From contig UQGD01000006.1 of assembly GCA_900540455.1 (NCBI GenBank), positions 17,768 to 81,767 on the forward strand: a stretch of 64,000 bases of DNA, written 5' to 3'. This DNA comes from an uncultured Faecalibacterium sp. (lineage in GTDB: Bacteria; Bacillota; Clostridia; Oscillospirales; Ruminococcaceae). Shown piece after piece: positions 6,953 through 15,557 of the stretch. Position 1 is the stretch's first letter; each line of letters opens with the position of its first letter. Under the pieces are notes generated by a model. That model ran no database searches and had not been told where the DNA came from. It worked only from the letters and a program-made list of their open reading frames with translations. Both the position numbers and the translations under genes were made by a program.

Positions 6953-9031
6953 ATGAATCATGTACCGGAATTGTTCGGCAGTATGGTATTCAATGACAAG
7001 GTCATGAAAGCCCGCCTGCCCAAGGAAGTTTACCGTTCTTTGAAGAACACCATCCAGCGGGGTGCGCCCCTTGATCCGGGCGTGGCGGATGTGGTGGCCG
7101 CCTGCATGAAGGACTGGGCGGTAAGCAAGGGTGCGACCCATTTCACCCACTGGTTTCAGCCCATGACCGGCATCACCGCCGAAAAGCACGACAGCTTCAT
7201 CAACCCCTGCGGCGACGGCAGCGTGATCATGGATTTCTCTGGCAAGGAGCTGGTCAAGGGCGAACCGGATGCTTCCAGTTTCCCCTCCGGCGGCCTGCGC
7301 GCCACCTTTGAAGCCCGCGGCTACACCGCCTGGGATCCCACCAGCTACGCCTTCATCAAGGAAGATACCCTGTGCATCCCCACTGCCTTCTGCAGCTACA
7401 ACGGTCAGGTGCTGGACAAGAAAACTCCCCTGCTGCGCAGCATGGATGCCATCAGCAAACAGGCGGTTCGCATTCTTGCTCTGTTCGGCAAGAACGTCCA
7501 GCGGGTGAATGCCACTATCGGGCCCGAGCAGGAGTATTTCCTGATTAACAAGGAGGACTATGCCCGCCGCCCGGATCTGATTCTGACCGGCCGCACGCTG
7601 GTTGGTGCTCCCGCACCCAAGGGGCAGGAGCTGGAGGATCACTACTTCGGTTCCCTGCGGCCCCGGGTCAAGGCGTTCATGGCCGACCTGGACGAAGAAC
7701 TGTGGAAGCTGGGCATCCTGGCCAAGACCGAACACAACGAGGTAGCCCCCTGCCAGCATGAGATGGCTCCCATCTTCGCCACCGCCAACATCTCCACCGA
7801 CGCCAACCAGCTGACCATGGAGGTGATGAAAAAAGTGGCCGACCGCCACGGTTTTGCCTGCCTGCTGCATGAAAAGCCCTTCGAGGGCGTGAACGGCAGC
7901 GGCAAGCACAACAACTGGTCGCTTTCCACCGACGGGGGCGAAAACCTTCTGGATCCCGGCACCACGCCCGCCGAGAACACCCAGTTCCTGCTGTTCCTCA
8001 CCGCTGTGATCAAGGCGGTGGATGATTATCAAGATCTGCTGCGTATCAGCGTGGCCAGTGCGGGCAACGACCATCGTCTGGGCGCCAACGAGGCACCTCC
8101 GGCCATCGTTTCCATGTATGTGGGCGACGAGCTGCAGGCCGTGATTGACTGCCTTGTGGCCGGCAAGCCCTGCCAGCCCAACGCCCCCACCGTGCTGGAC
8201 ACCGGCGCTGTGGTACTGCCCAACCTGCCCAAGGATACATCGGACCGTAACCGCACCAGCCCCTTCGCCTTCACCGGCAACAAGTTTGAGTTCCGTATGC
8301 CCGGCTCCTCCTTCAACATCGCCTGCACCAACGTGATGCTGAACACCGCTGTAGCCGAATCTCTGCGGCAGTTTGCCGACGTGCTGGAGCAGACCAACGA
8401 CCTGCCCCGTGCCCTGCTGGAGCTGATTCGCGGTGAACTTACCGCCCACCAGCGCATCCTGTTCAACGGCAACGGCTACAGCCATGAATGGGAGGTCGAG
8501 GCCGCACGCCGCGGGCTTTCCAATTTCCGCACCACCCCCGAGGCACTGGTTCATTACACCGACCAGAAAAATGTGGAGCTGTTTGCCCGCCACGGTGTTT
8601 ACACCCGGGACGAGATTCAGTCCCGTCAGGACATTTTGCGGGACGAATATGCCAAGGCCATCCGCATTGAAGCACTTACCCTGCTGGATCTGGTACGCTG
8701 CCGCATCTCGCCCGCCTGCGTCCACTACGCCACCGAGCTGACGCAGGGCGTGAATGCCAAGAAGCAGCTGGGCATTGAGGTTCCTCAGGAGGAACCCCTG
8801 ACCCGCCACATTTCCGCCCTCAGCGGCCAGCTGATGCAGGCTGCCGATCAGCTGGAAGGCCGGCTGGCAGACCCCATGGCAGAGAATGCTGCCGAGGCCG
8901 CAAGCTGGTGTGCACATACCCTGATCCCCGCAATGGATGCGGTGCGCACCCCTGCCGATCGGTTGGAGCAGCTGGTAGATCGTTCCGTCTGGCCGCTTCC
9001 CACCTACAGCGATATGCTGTTCTACGTTTGA
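6953..9031 (+). CDS. glnN: glutamine synthetase, type III
   Basis: This 692-residue protein is a type III glutamine synthetase (GSIII/GlnN), a dodecameric ammonia-fixing enzyme common in Bacteroides and Clostridia. Family motifs are the N-terminal MVFNDKVMKARLPKEVYRSL, THWFQPMTGITAEKHD, ATIGPEQEYFLI, KTEHNEVAPCQHEMAPIF, GSGKHNNWSLST and the SAGNDHRLGANEAPPAIVS segment. Length fits the family (about 690-730). An AAAAGGAGCTGTGACAT site precedes the ATG. With a class I enzyme 2 kb upstream the cell has two unrelated-class glutamine synthetases, both behind ANTAR-type leaders. The gene ends at a strong bidirectional terminator. Confidence 0.96.
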   Translation: MNHVPELFGSMVFNDKVMKARLPKEVYRSLKNTIQRGAPLDPGVADVVAACMKDWAVSKGATHFTHWFQPMTGITAEKHDSFINPCGDGSVIMDFSGKELVKGEPDASSFPSGGLRATFEARGYTAWDPTSYAFIKEDTLCIPTAFCSYNGQVLDKKTPLLRSMDAISKQAVRILALFGKNVQRVNATIGPEQEYFLINKEDYARRPDLILTGRTLVGAPAPKGQELEDHYFGSLRPRVKAFMADLDEELWKLGILAKTEHNEVAPCQHEMAPIFATANISTDANQLTMEVMKKVADRHGFACLLHEKPFEGVNGSGKHNNWSLSTDGGENLLDPGTTPAENTQFLLFLTAVIKAVDDYQDLLRISVASAGNDHRLGANEAPPAIVSMYVGDELQAVIDCLVAGKPCQPNAPTVLDTGAVVLPNLPKDTSDRNRTSPFAFTGNKFEFRMPGSSFNIACTNVMLNTAVAESLRQFADVLEQTNDLPRALLELIRGELTAHQRILFNGNGYSHEWEVEAARRGLSNFRTTPEALVHYTDQKNVELFARHGVYTRDEIQSRQDILRDEYAKAIRIEALTLLDLVRCRISPACVHYATELTQGVNAKKQLGIEVPQEEPLTRHISALSGQLMQAADQLEGRLADPMAENAAEAASWCAHTLIPAMDAVRTPADRLEQLVDRSVWPLPTYSDMLFYV

Positions 9032-9067
9032 TTACTCCTCATTCTTCGTTTTCCCCCCTATAAAACG

Positions 9068-9120
9068 CACAGAGCGCGCGGTTTGCCGGTTTTGGCAGTG
9101 CCGCGCGCTCTGTGTGTTTT
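9068..9120. terminator. bidirectional intrinsic terminator between glnN and the cobT chimera
   Basis: Perfect 14-bp arms at 9068-9081 and 9101-9114 are flanked by T runs on both strands, serving glnN (plus) and the cobT-cobQ chimera (minus). Confidence 0.85.
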
Positions 9121-9123
9121 GCG

Positions 9124-10611
9124 TTATTTCTTTTGATTGGGATTTGCAAGCCCCATAACCTGATAGACCGCGTCCAGATCCAGGCTGGCGCGTATCGCAT
9201 CTGCCAGCAGGTCATACTGGCTCTGCTGGTATTCCCGGTGGCTCTGAGTCCGGAAGGCTTCCTGTGCAATGCCCTTGCGGGCCAGCAGCCAGCTTGCCAG
9301 CGCCTCGGTGAGCGAGCCCTCGTCGAAGAGGCCATGCAGATAGGTGCCGAACACATTGCCCTGCATCGCACCCTCTTCCTGCCCGTTTTCCAGCCGGCAC
9401 AGCGGCTGGCCCGCCAGCCGTTTTGTGCGGCCCATGTGAATCTCGTAGCCTTCCATGGCCGCCCCGTCAAAGGGACCTGTCAGCACCTTTGCCGCCGTGC
9501 AGGTGCGGGCCTTGCTGGGGGTGAATTCGGTTTCGCAGGGCAAAAGACTCATGCCCCGCATCTCGCCTGCCTGAGGCTGGTAGGCCTCCATGCCGTAGTT
9601 TTCGAAGGTGTTGGATTCCTCATACACTGCCTGGGCCATATCCAGCAGCGGCATGGCCGCCAGTGCACCGGTGCCCTCAGCCAGGCGAAGCCCGGCAGTA
9701 ATCAGGGGGTGCCTGTCCAGTGCATTCAGCAGCAGCGCGCCCGCAGGCTCCGCCGACACATGGCTGGCCAGAATCGCCTTGCCCGCATCCGAGCAAAGGC
9801 GCACCGCCAGAAGAGCTGCCGCCGCACTGATCACTCCGTCCATAAGCACCGGAACCCCGAAGGCCGCGCCGCCCAAAAATGCGCCGCACATACCCGCAAT
9901 GTCAAATCCGCCCAGCTTGGCCAGCACGTCCAGCGGGTCCGCCGGGTTTGGCTGATTGATCTGGATAGCCCGACAGATGGCCGCCTTTTTGCGGGCAAGC
10001 CCCTCGTCGGAAAGACCGGCTCCCCGGCCGGTGATGGCCTCCGGCTCACAGCCCAGCAGCACACTGGCCACCGCGCTGGCAGTGGTGGTGTTGCCAATGC
10101 CCATTTCACCGGTGGCCAAAAGGCTCACGTCCTGCTCCTTGCAGTCCTTCAGCAGCAGTGCACCAGCCAGAATGGCCTGCTCGCGGGTCATGGCCGAGCC
10201 TTTCGAAATATCGCCGGTGCCGTTGGCCACCCGCCGGTTCAGCACACCGGGCTGCGGGCTAAAATCCTTGATGCCCATATCCACCGGAATCAGTTTACAA
10301 TTCGCCCGCCGGGCCATTCGACAGGCGTGGTGCCTTCCGCAAATCCGCGGGCCACCATGGCCGTCACCTCGCTGCCGGTCTGGGTCACGCCCCTGGGCCA
10401 CCACGCCGTTATCCGCGCAGAAGATCAACAGGGCTTTTTTGTTCAGATCAATGTCCACCGAGCCGGTAACCGATGCAATCTGGCACAGCGCATCCTCCAG
10501 AAGGCCCAGGCTGCCCAGCGGCTTTGCGCAGGCGTTCCAGCGACGGCGAGTTTCCTGCTCTGCCGCTTCGTTTTTCGGCTCGATCTGTTCCAGCAATTGT
10601 GCCAGTGTCAC
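9124..10611 (-). CDS. CobT fused to the C-terminal part of CobQ, with a compensated frameshift
   Basis: Residues 1-345 are nicotinate-nucleotide:dimethylbenzimidazole phosphoribosyltransferase (CobT), with RRRWNACAKPLGSLGLLED, GEMGIGNTTTASA and the catalytic glutamate in AEGTGALAAMPLLD (Glu312). From about residue 350 the sequence becomes the C-terminal third of cobyric acid synthase CobQ (GMSLLPCETEF, GYEIHMGRT, GTYLHGLFDE), a glutaminase end without its catalytic cysteine. Residues 75-97 are in the wrong frame: an extra G in the run 10390-10393 and a lost base near 10321-10325 hide the conserved QTGSEVT region. The GTG at 10611, behind GAGGAGGAGCAGGC, matches the usual CobT start. CobT activity is therefore doubtful and the CobQ tail cannot work alone. 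Deletion decay is the likely cause; sequencing error is possible for the frameshifts. Confidence 0.82.
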   Translation of the reverse strand: MTLAQLLEQIEPKNEAAEQETRRRWNACAKPLGSLGLLEDALCQIASVTGSVDIDLNKKALLIFCADNGVVAQGRDPDRQRGDGHGGPRICGRHHACRMARRANCKLIPVDMGIKDFSPQPGVLNRRVANGTGDISKGSAMTREQAILAGALLLKDCKEQDVSLLATGEMGIGNTTTASAVASVLLGCEPEAITGRGAGLSDEGLARKKAAICRAIQINQPNPADPLDVLAKLGGFDIAGMCGAFLGGAAFGVPVLMDGVISAAAALLAVRLCSDAGKAILASHVSAEPAGALLLNALDRHPLITAGLRLAEGTGALAAMPLLDMAQAVYEESNTFENYGMEAYQPQAGEMRGMSLLPCETEFTPSKARTCTAAKVLTGPFDGAAMEGYEIHMGRTKRLAGQPLCRLENGQEEGAMQGNVFGTYLHGLFDEGSLTEALASWLLARKGIAQEAFRTQSHREYQQSQYDLLADAIRASLDLDAVYQVMGLANPNQKK

Positions 10612-10628
10612 GCCTGCTCCTCCTCTCG

Positions 10629-10806
10629 CTCTACCCCTGCCCCCGCCAAATGCGCCAACCGGATCCCCGCCGCCTATGTCTATGTCTCCGATCAGGGGAC
10701 TAAATACCACCGTGACCCGGATTGCAGCGGTATGATAGACCCCGACCGCATCGCCCTGGAGGATGCCCGGTCCATGGGCTTTGCCCCTTGCCAGAAATGC
10801 TACTAG
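10629..10806 (+). pseudogene. C-terminal fragment of a Cys/His metal-binding domain protein
   Basis: An open frame without a credible start encodes a tail reading YVYVSDQGTKYHRDPDCSG, then ALEDARSMGFAPCQKCY and a stop. The spacing of Tyr-His, Cys and the final Cys-x-x-Cys resembles the small domain found at the end of some Clostridial nucleases and ComEC-like MBL proteins (VYVT-x-GKKYHR-x-GC ... CxxC). It starts where the cobT chimera begins on the other strand and ends at a good terminator, so it looks like the 3' remnant of a larger gene. The left boundary is arbitrary. Confidence 0.55.
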
Positions 10807-10859
10807 AAAGAGCGCCTGGCGGACCCTCAATCCCCGCCAGGCACTCTTTCTCTTGTTTT
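10805..10859 (+). terminator. intrinsic terminator after the Cys/His fragment
   Basis: Arms AGAAAGAG-x-GCCTGGCGG and CCGCCAGGC-x-CTCTTTCT pair across an 11-base loop and are followed by CTTGTTTT. The stop codon of the fragment lies in the 5' arm. Confidence 0.75.
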
Positions 10860-10937
10860 AGGAGGCATGTCTCGCAACCCATATTCATTGTAGTCCCGGC
10901 AGCTGTGTGCCGCAAGTCCAAAGCAAGAACTTATGCA

Positions 10938-10976
10938 AAACAAAAAACGCCCTATCAAAAAGATAGAGCGTTTGAT
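10938..10976 (-). terminator. intrinsic terminator upstream of the recombinase
   Basis: AAACGC-x-CTATC pairs with GATAG-x-GCGTTT around an A5 loop. On the minus strand it is followed by GTTTTTTGTTTTG. No minus-strand gene is left to its right, so it may be a leftover of a removed gene. Confidence 0.6.
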
Positions 10977-10992
10977 TTGAAAGGTTTGTTTT

Positions 10993-12542
10993 ATGAAACG
11001 TAGAAAAAAATATCGATGGGGACTGCCGCCTCGTCGCCTACTATCGTTATTCTGGCGGCAGCGGCCAGACGGAACAGAGCATCGAAGGGCAGCGCTGTGA
11101 CTGTGAAACTTTCGCCAAACTTCACGGGATGACCATCCTTCATTAGTATATCGACCGCCATATTTCCGGCAAGACCGATGACCGTGCCGCCTTCCAGCAG
11201 ATGATCAAGGACAGCAGCAAAGGCGCATTTGATGCCGTTATCTGCTGGAAAACCGACCGCTTTGCCCGGAACCGCTATGACAGCGCTGTTTATAAAAAGC
11301 AGCTGCGGGATAATGGGGTAGAGATCATGTACGCTGCCGAAAGCAACGTGGAAGGTGCAGAGGGTATCATCATCGAGGGCCTGATGGAGGCGCTTGCCGA
11401 GTATTACTCCGCCGAGCTGTCGGAGAAGATGCGCCGCGGCATGCGGGAAAGTGCGCTAAAAGGCCAGGCTATTAGCCGCTGCCGCGCTCTTGGCTTGACC
11501 ACCGATGAAAACAAGCGCTTTGTTATTGATGAAAAAACAGCCCCCACTGTGCGCTTTATCTTTGAGCATTACGCCGCCGGGGAGAGCAGCGCATCCATTG
11601 TGGCGCAGCTCAATGCTGCAAGGTAAACGCACAAGCCAGGGCAACCCCTTTAATAAAAGCAGTATCCCCCGCATCATCCAAAATGAAATGTATCGGGGCG
11701 TTTATTCCAGCCGCGCTTATAATGTCCGCATCGAGGGCGCGATCCCGGCCATCATCGATGCAGACCTTTGGGAAAGGGCACAGACCATGTTGAAGATAAA
11801 TCGCCAGCTTAAAGCCAAGCATGAGCCAAAAGCCGATTACATTCTGTCCGGAAAACTTTTTTGCGGTCAGTGTGGCCGCCTGATGAAAGGTGTCAGCGGC
11901 CACAGCAGTGGCAATGGTGAGGTCTATCACTATTATGCTTGCTCAAATCCCCAGTGCCATAAACACAATGTCCCAAAATCCATGCTCGAGAACAAGGTGT
12001 TTTGCTCCATCCGTGACAATCTCTTACACCCCGCCGCCATGGAAGCTCTGGCCGATGCCATGATGGAGGTGCAGAAAACCGATTCCCAAAAGCCCGACCT
12101 GGAGCGGGAAGCCCTGGTGCGGGAACTCCGTGACGTGCAGCGGCGCAGCAAGAATATCATGGATGCCATTGAGACCGGCAGCGCAAACCCTCAGCTCATC
12201 GCCCGCCTGGACGATCTGACCCAGCAGGAAAGCACTCTGACCTTCCAGCTCTCCACCATGGAGCGGGGTCAACCTCTGACCTTCACTCGAGACCAGTTCC
12301 TTTACCTGCTCAAAAATTTCTGCGCTCAACCCACCGAGCCGCAGGATGACTATATGCACCGCCTGTTAAATACCTTCGTGACCCGCATGGAGATCACGGA
12401 CTCTGAGCTGCTTATTTATTTTAACATTTCTGAAAATACCGAGAATAAAAACAAAAACGCACCTCAGCAAAACTTTACTAAAGAAAGTTCTACTGAGATG
12501 CGTCTGGTCCGAGTGGCGAGAGTCGAACTCACGGCCTCTTGA
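10993..12542 (+). pseudogene. large serine recombinase, disrupted
   Basis: The reading pieces together encode a large serine recombinase. The N-terminal catalytic domain begins near 11021 (AYYRYSGGSGQTEQSIEGQ, catalytic Ser in YRYS) but is cut by TAG at 11144-11146, where family members have Glu before YIDRHISGKTD. The frame continues to 11626. One extra A at 11620-11621 then shifts it, and the recombinase domain, zinc ribbon (LFCGQCGRLMKG ... YACSNPQC) and coiled-coil follow in another frame to 12542. The only ATG with spacing (10993) is out of frame too. The C-terminus reads through the tRNA-Pro terminator and ends inside the tRNA gene. The enzyme is most likely inactive; it marks a former mobile element. 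Confidence 0.85.
12445..12504 (-). terminator. terminator of tRNA-Pro, overlapping the recombinase 3' end
   Basis: Long imperfect arms (12458-12475 and 12485-12504) pair, and on the minus strand are followed by GCGTTTTTGTTTTT. The same bases are read as recombinase codons on the plus strand. Confidence 0.7.
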
Positions 12543-12583
12543 ACCCCATTCAAGCGCGCTACCAAAACTGCGCTACACCCGGA
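12506..12583 (-). tRNA. tRNA-Pro(GGG)
   Basis: The minus strand folds into a full cloverleaf: acceptor CCGGGTG/CACTCGG, anticodon stem CTTGA/TCAAG around ATGGGGT (anticodon GGG), T loop TTCGACT, and encoded 3' ACCA. The promoter is at 12625-12653. Confidence 0.95.
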
Positions 12584-12624
12584 AATGTGCCGTGCCTTGT
12601 TATCAAAGCGTGGCGACAAGAGAT

Positions 12625-12653
12625 ATTATACTCAGAACCAGGGTGTTTGTCAA
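12625..12653 (-). promoter_or_regulatory. promoter of tRNA-Pro
   Basis: Consensus TTGACA (12648-12653) and TATAAT (12625-12630) are 17 bases apart on the minus strand, about 40 bases before the tRNA. Confidence 0.88.
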
Positions 12654-12716
12654 CTACTTTTTGCAACTTTTTATTCTTTTTTGGCCAGCGCATTTTCGCC
12701 CGCAAAAAGAACGGGA

Positions 12717-15557
12717 TCAGACCTTATCCCGCTCCAGCAAGGGACGCAGATACTGCCCCGTAAAGCTGCCGGGCACAGCCGCCACCTGCTCCGGAGTACC
12801 GGCAGCCACGATCTCGCCGCCTGCACTGCCTCCCTCCGGGCCAAGGTCGATGATATGATCGGCACACTTGATCAGATCCAGATTATGCTCGATCACGATC
12901 ACAGTATTGCCCGCATCCACCAGTTTTTGCAGCACCTCCACCAGGCGATGGACATCCGCAATGTGCAGGCCGGTGGTCGGCTCGTCCAGGATATACACGG
13001 TCTTGCCGGTGCTGCGCCGGGCCAGTTCATTGGCCAGCTTTACCCGCTGCGCCTCGCCGCCGGACAGCGTGGTAGCGCTTTGCCCCAGGGTGACATATCC
13101 CAGACCCACATCCAACAAGGTCTGCAGTTTGCGGGCGATTTTAGGCTGATTGGCAAAGAACTGCACCGCTTCCTCTACGGTCATATTCAGCACATCTGCA
13201 ATAGTCTTGTCCCGGTATTTGACCTCCAGCGTCTCCCGGTTATAACGGGCGCCCTTGCAGACCTCACAGGGGACATAGACATCCGGCAGAAAATGCATCT
13301 CGATCTGCAAAATACCGTTGCCCTCACAGGCTTCGCACCGGCCACCCTTTACATTAAAGCTGAACCGGCCCGGTCCATAGCCCCGCATCTTTGCATCCTG
13401 GGTCTGGGAGAACACGGTGCGGATATCGTTGAACACGCCCGTATAGGTGGCCGGGTTAGAACGCGGTGTACGGCCAATGGGCTGCTGGTCGATGCCGATG
13501 ACCTTGTCCACATATTCCAGCCCTTCTACGCTGCGGCAGCGCCCTGCCCGGCTGCGGGCTCCATTCAGCTCACAAGCCAGGGTCTTATACAGGATCTCGT
13601 TGACCAGGCTGGATTTGCCCGAGCCCGAGATGCCGGTGACACAGACAAGCTCGCCCAAGGGGAACTCCACCGTCAGATCATGGAGGTTATTCTCCTGTGC
13701 ACCCACCACCCGCAGACAGTGGCCATTGCCGGTGCGGCGGGTGGCAGGCACGGTGATGAGCTTGCGGCCGGAGAGGTAGTCGCCTGTGATACTGCGTTTG
13801 GCCTTGCAGATATCCTTAACACTGCCAGCGGCTACGATCTCGCCGCCGTGCACTCCAGCGCCGGGCCCCACGTCCACAAGATAATCTGCACTGCGCATGG
13901 TATCCTCATCGTGTTCTACCACGATCACCGTATTGCCCAGATCCCGCAGATTTTTCAGGGTAGCAATGAGCTTATCGTTATCCCGCTGGTGCAGGCCGAT
14001 CGAGGGTTCATCCAACACATACAGCACGCCGGACAGGGCGCTGCCGATCTGGGTCGTCAGGCGGATACGCTGGCTCTCACCGCCGGAAAGGGTACCCGCT
14101 GCCCGGGCCAGTGTAAGGTAATCCAGGCCGACGCTCTGCAAAAATTGCAGGCGGTTCTTGATCTCTTTCAGGATCTGACCGCCGATCTGGGCCTGTTTCT
14201 CCGAAAGGGTGGGCTCTGCCTTGGCAATGAAGGCCAGCTCTTCCCGGATGGACATTTCGCAGAACTCGCTGATGTTCTTGTCCCCTACTGTAACTGCTAG
14301 GACCACCGGCTTCAGACGCTGACCATGGCAGGCGGGACATTCCACCCCGGACATTACACTGCCGATCTCCTCTTTCATCCACTCGCTGTTGGTCTCACGG
14401 AAGCGGCGCTCCAGGTTCTCTACAATGCCCTCAAAGGCATTGTAGTACACACCGCTGCCAAACTCATTGGTGCGGTGCATCTCCAGTTTTTCCCCATTGG
14501 TGCCGTAGAGCAGGGCGTTCAATGCCTCGGTGGAGAACTGCTCCACCGGGGTATCCAGGGTAAAGCCATATCTTTTGCCCAGGGCCAGGTAATACATCTC
14601 ACTGACCGAGCCCTCGGCGTAGTACCATCCGCTGGCCTTGATGGCCCCCTGCCGGATGGAGAGACTGCGATTGGGGAGGATGCGGTCCTCATCCACCCGC
14701 ATAAAAGTACCCAGACCCGTGCATTTTTCACAGGCACCCTGGGGGTTATTGAAGGAGAACAGCCGGGGCGACAGCTCGCTGATGGAGATGCCATGTTCCG
14801 GGCAGGCAAAGTTCTGACTAAAGGTCATGCACTCGCCCCCGATCACGTCCACTTCAGCCAGACCACCGGTCAGGGCAAGCGCCGTTTCCAGCGAGTCGGC
14901 CAGGCGGCTGCGCACCCCTTTCCGCAGGGCCAGGCGGTCCACTACGATCTCCACGGTGTGCTTGAGATTTTTTTCCAGGGTGATCTCCTCATCCAGGTCG
15001 TAAAGGCTGCCATCGATGCGCACCCGGGCATATCCAGCCCGACGGGCAGCATCCAGCTCCTTTTGCTGGGTCCCCTTGCGCTGACGCACCACCGGCGCCA
15101 GCACCTGGAATTTTGTGCCCTCCTCCAGCTTGAGCACCGCATCCACCATCTCATCTACGGTCTGCTGGCGGATCACCCGGCCGCACACAGGGCAGTGGGG
15201 CACGCCCACCCGGGCATACAAAAGGCGCAGGTAATCGTAGATCTCGGTCACCGTGCCCACAGTAGAGCGCGGGTTGTGGCTGGTGGTCTTTTGGTCAATG
15301 GAGATAGCCGGAGACAATCCGGTGATCTCGTCCACATCCGGTTTGTCCATTCGTCCCAGAAACATCCGGGCATAGCTGGACAGGCTCTCCACATAGCGGC
15401 GCTGACCGTCGGCGTAGATGGTATCAAACGCCAGGCTTGATTTGCCCGAACCGGACAATCCGGTCATAACGATCAGCTTTTCCCGCGGGAGGGTCAGATT
15501 GATATTTTTCAGGTTGTGCTCTCGTGCACCTCGAATAACGATCTTATCGTTTGCCAC
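12717..15557 (-). CDS. uvrA: excinuclease ABC subunit A
   Basis: This 946-residue protein is the damage-recognition ATPase of nucleotide excision repair. It has two ABC modules with Walker A motifs GLSGSGKSSLAFD (near residue 30) and GISGSGKSSLVNE, two signature motifs (LSGGESQRI and LSGGEAQRV), and the zinc-finger cysteines (CPEHGI ... CEKCTGLG; CEACEGNG ... CEVCKGARYN). The frame is open upstream, but the GTG at 15557, behind AAAGAGGGAGAAAACACG, gives the family N-terminus VANDKIVIRGAREHNL. The start overlaps the 3' end of uvrB by 14 bases, so the two are translated from one message. Confidence 0.97.
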   Translation of the reverse strand: MANDKIVIRGAREHNLKNINLTLPREKLIVMTGLSGSGKSSLAFDTIYADGQRRYVESLSSYARMFLGRMDKPDVDEITGLSPAISIDQKTTSHNPRSTVGTVTEIYDYLRLLYARVGVPHCPVCGRVIRQQTVDEMVDAVLKLEEGTKFQVLAPVVRQRKGTQQKELDAARRAGYARVRIDGSLYDLDEEITLEKNLKHTVEIVVDRLALRKGVRSRLADSLETALALTGGLAEVDVIGGECMTFSQNFACPEHGISISELSPRLFSFNNPQGACEKCTGLGTFMRVDEDRILPNRSLSIRQGAIKASGWYYAEGSVSEMYYLALGKRYGFTLDTPVEQFSTEALNALLYGTNGEKLEMHRTNEFGSGVYYNAFEGIVENLERRFRETNSEWMKEEIGSVMSGVECPACHGQRLKPVVLAVTVGDKNISEFCEMSIREELAFIAKAEPTLSEKQAQIGGQILKEIKNRLQFLQSVGLDYLTLARAAGTLSGGESQRIRLTTQIGSALSGVLYVLDEPSIGLHQRDNDKLIATLKNLRDLGNTVIVVEHDEDTMRSADYLVDVGPGAGVHGGEIVAAGSVKDICKAKRSITGDYLSGRKLITVPATRRTGNGHCLRVVGAQENNLHDLTVEFPLGELVCVTGISGSGKSSLVNEILYKTLACELNGARSRAGRCRSVEGLEYVDKVIGIDQQPIGRTPRSNPATYTGVFNDIRTVFSQTQDAKMRGYGPGRFSFNVKGGRCEACEGNGILQIEMHFLPDVYVPCEVCKGARYNRETLEVKYRDKTIADVLNMTVEEAVQFFANQPKIARKLQTLLDVGLGYVTLGQSATTLSGGEAQRVKLANELARRSTGKTVYILDEPTTGLHIADVHRLVEVLQKLVDAGNTVIVIEHNLDLIKCADHIIDLGPEGGSAGGEIVAAGTPEQVAAVPGSFTGQYLRPLLERDKV

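Noticed and set aside
6677..8917. Long open frame antisense to glnN
   Set aside because: It is the mirror of a highly conserved type III glutamine synthetase, lacks a family match and ribosome site; GC-rich codons keep the reverse frame open.
10864..10905. Tiny ORF with an AGGAGGC site (MSRNPYSL)
   Set aside because: Eight codons and no further support; could be the 5' end of a deleted gene but cannot be shown.
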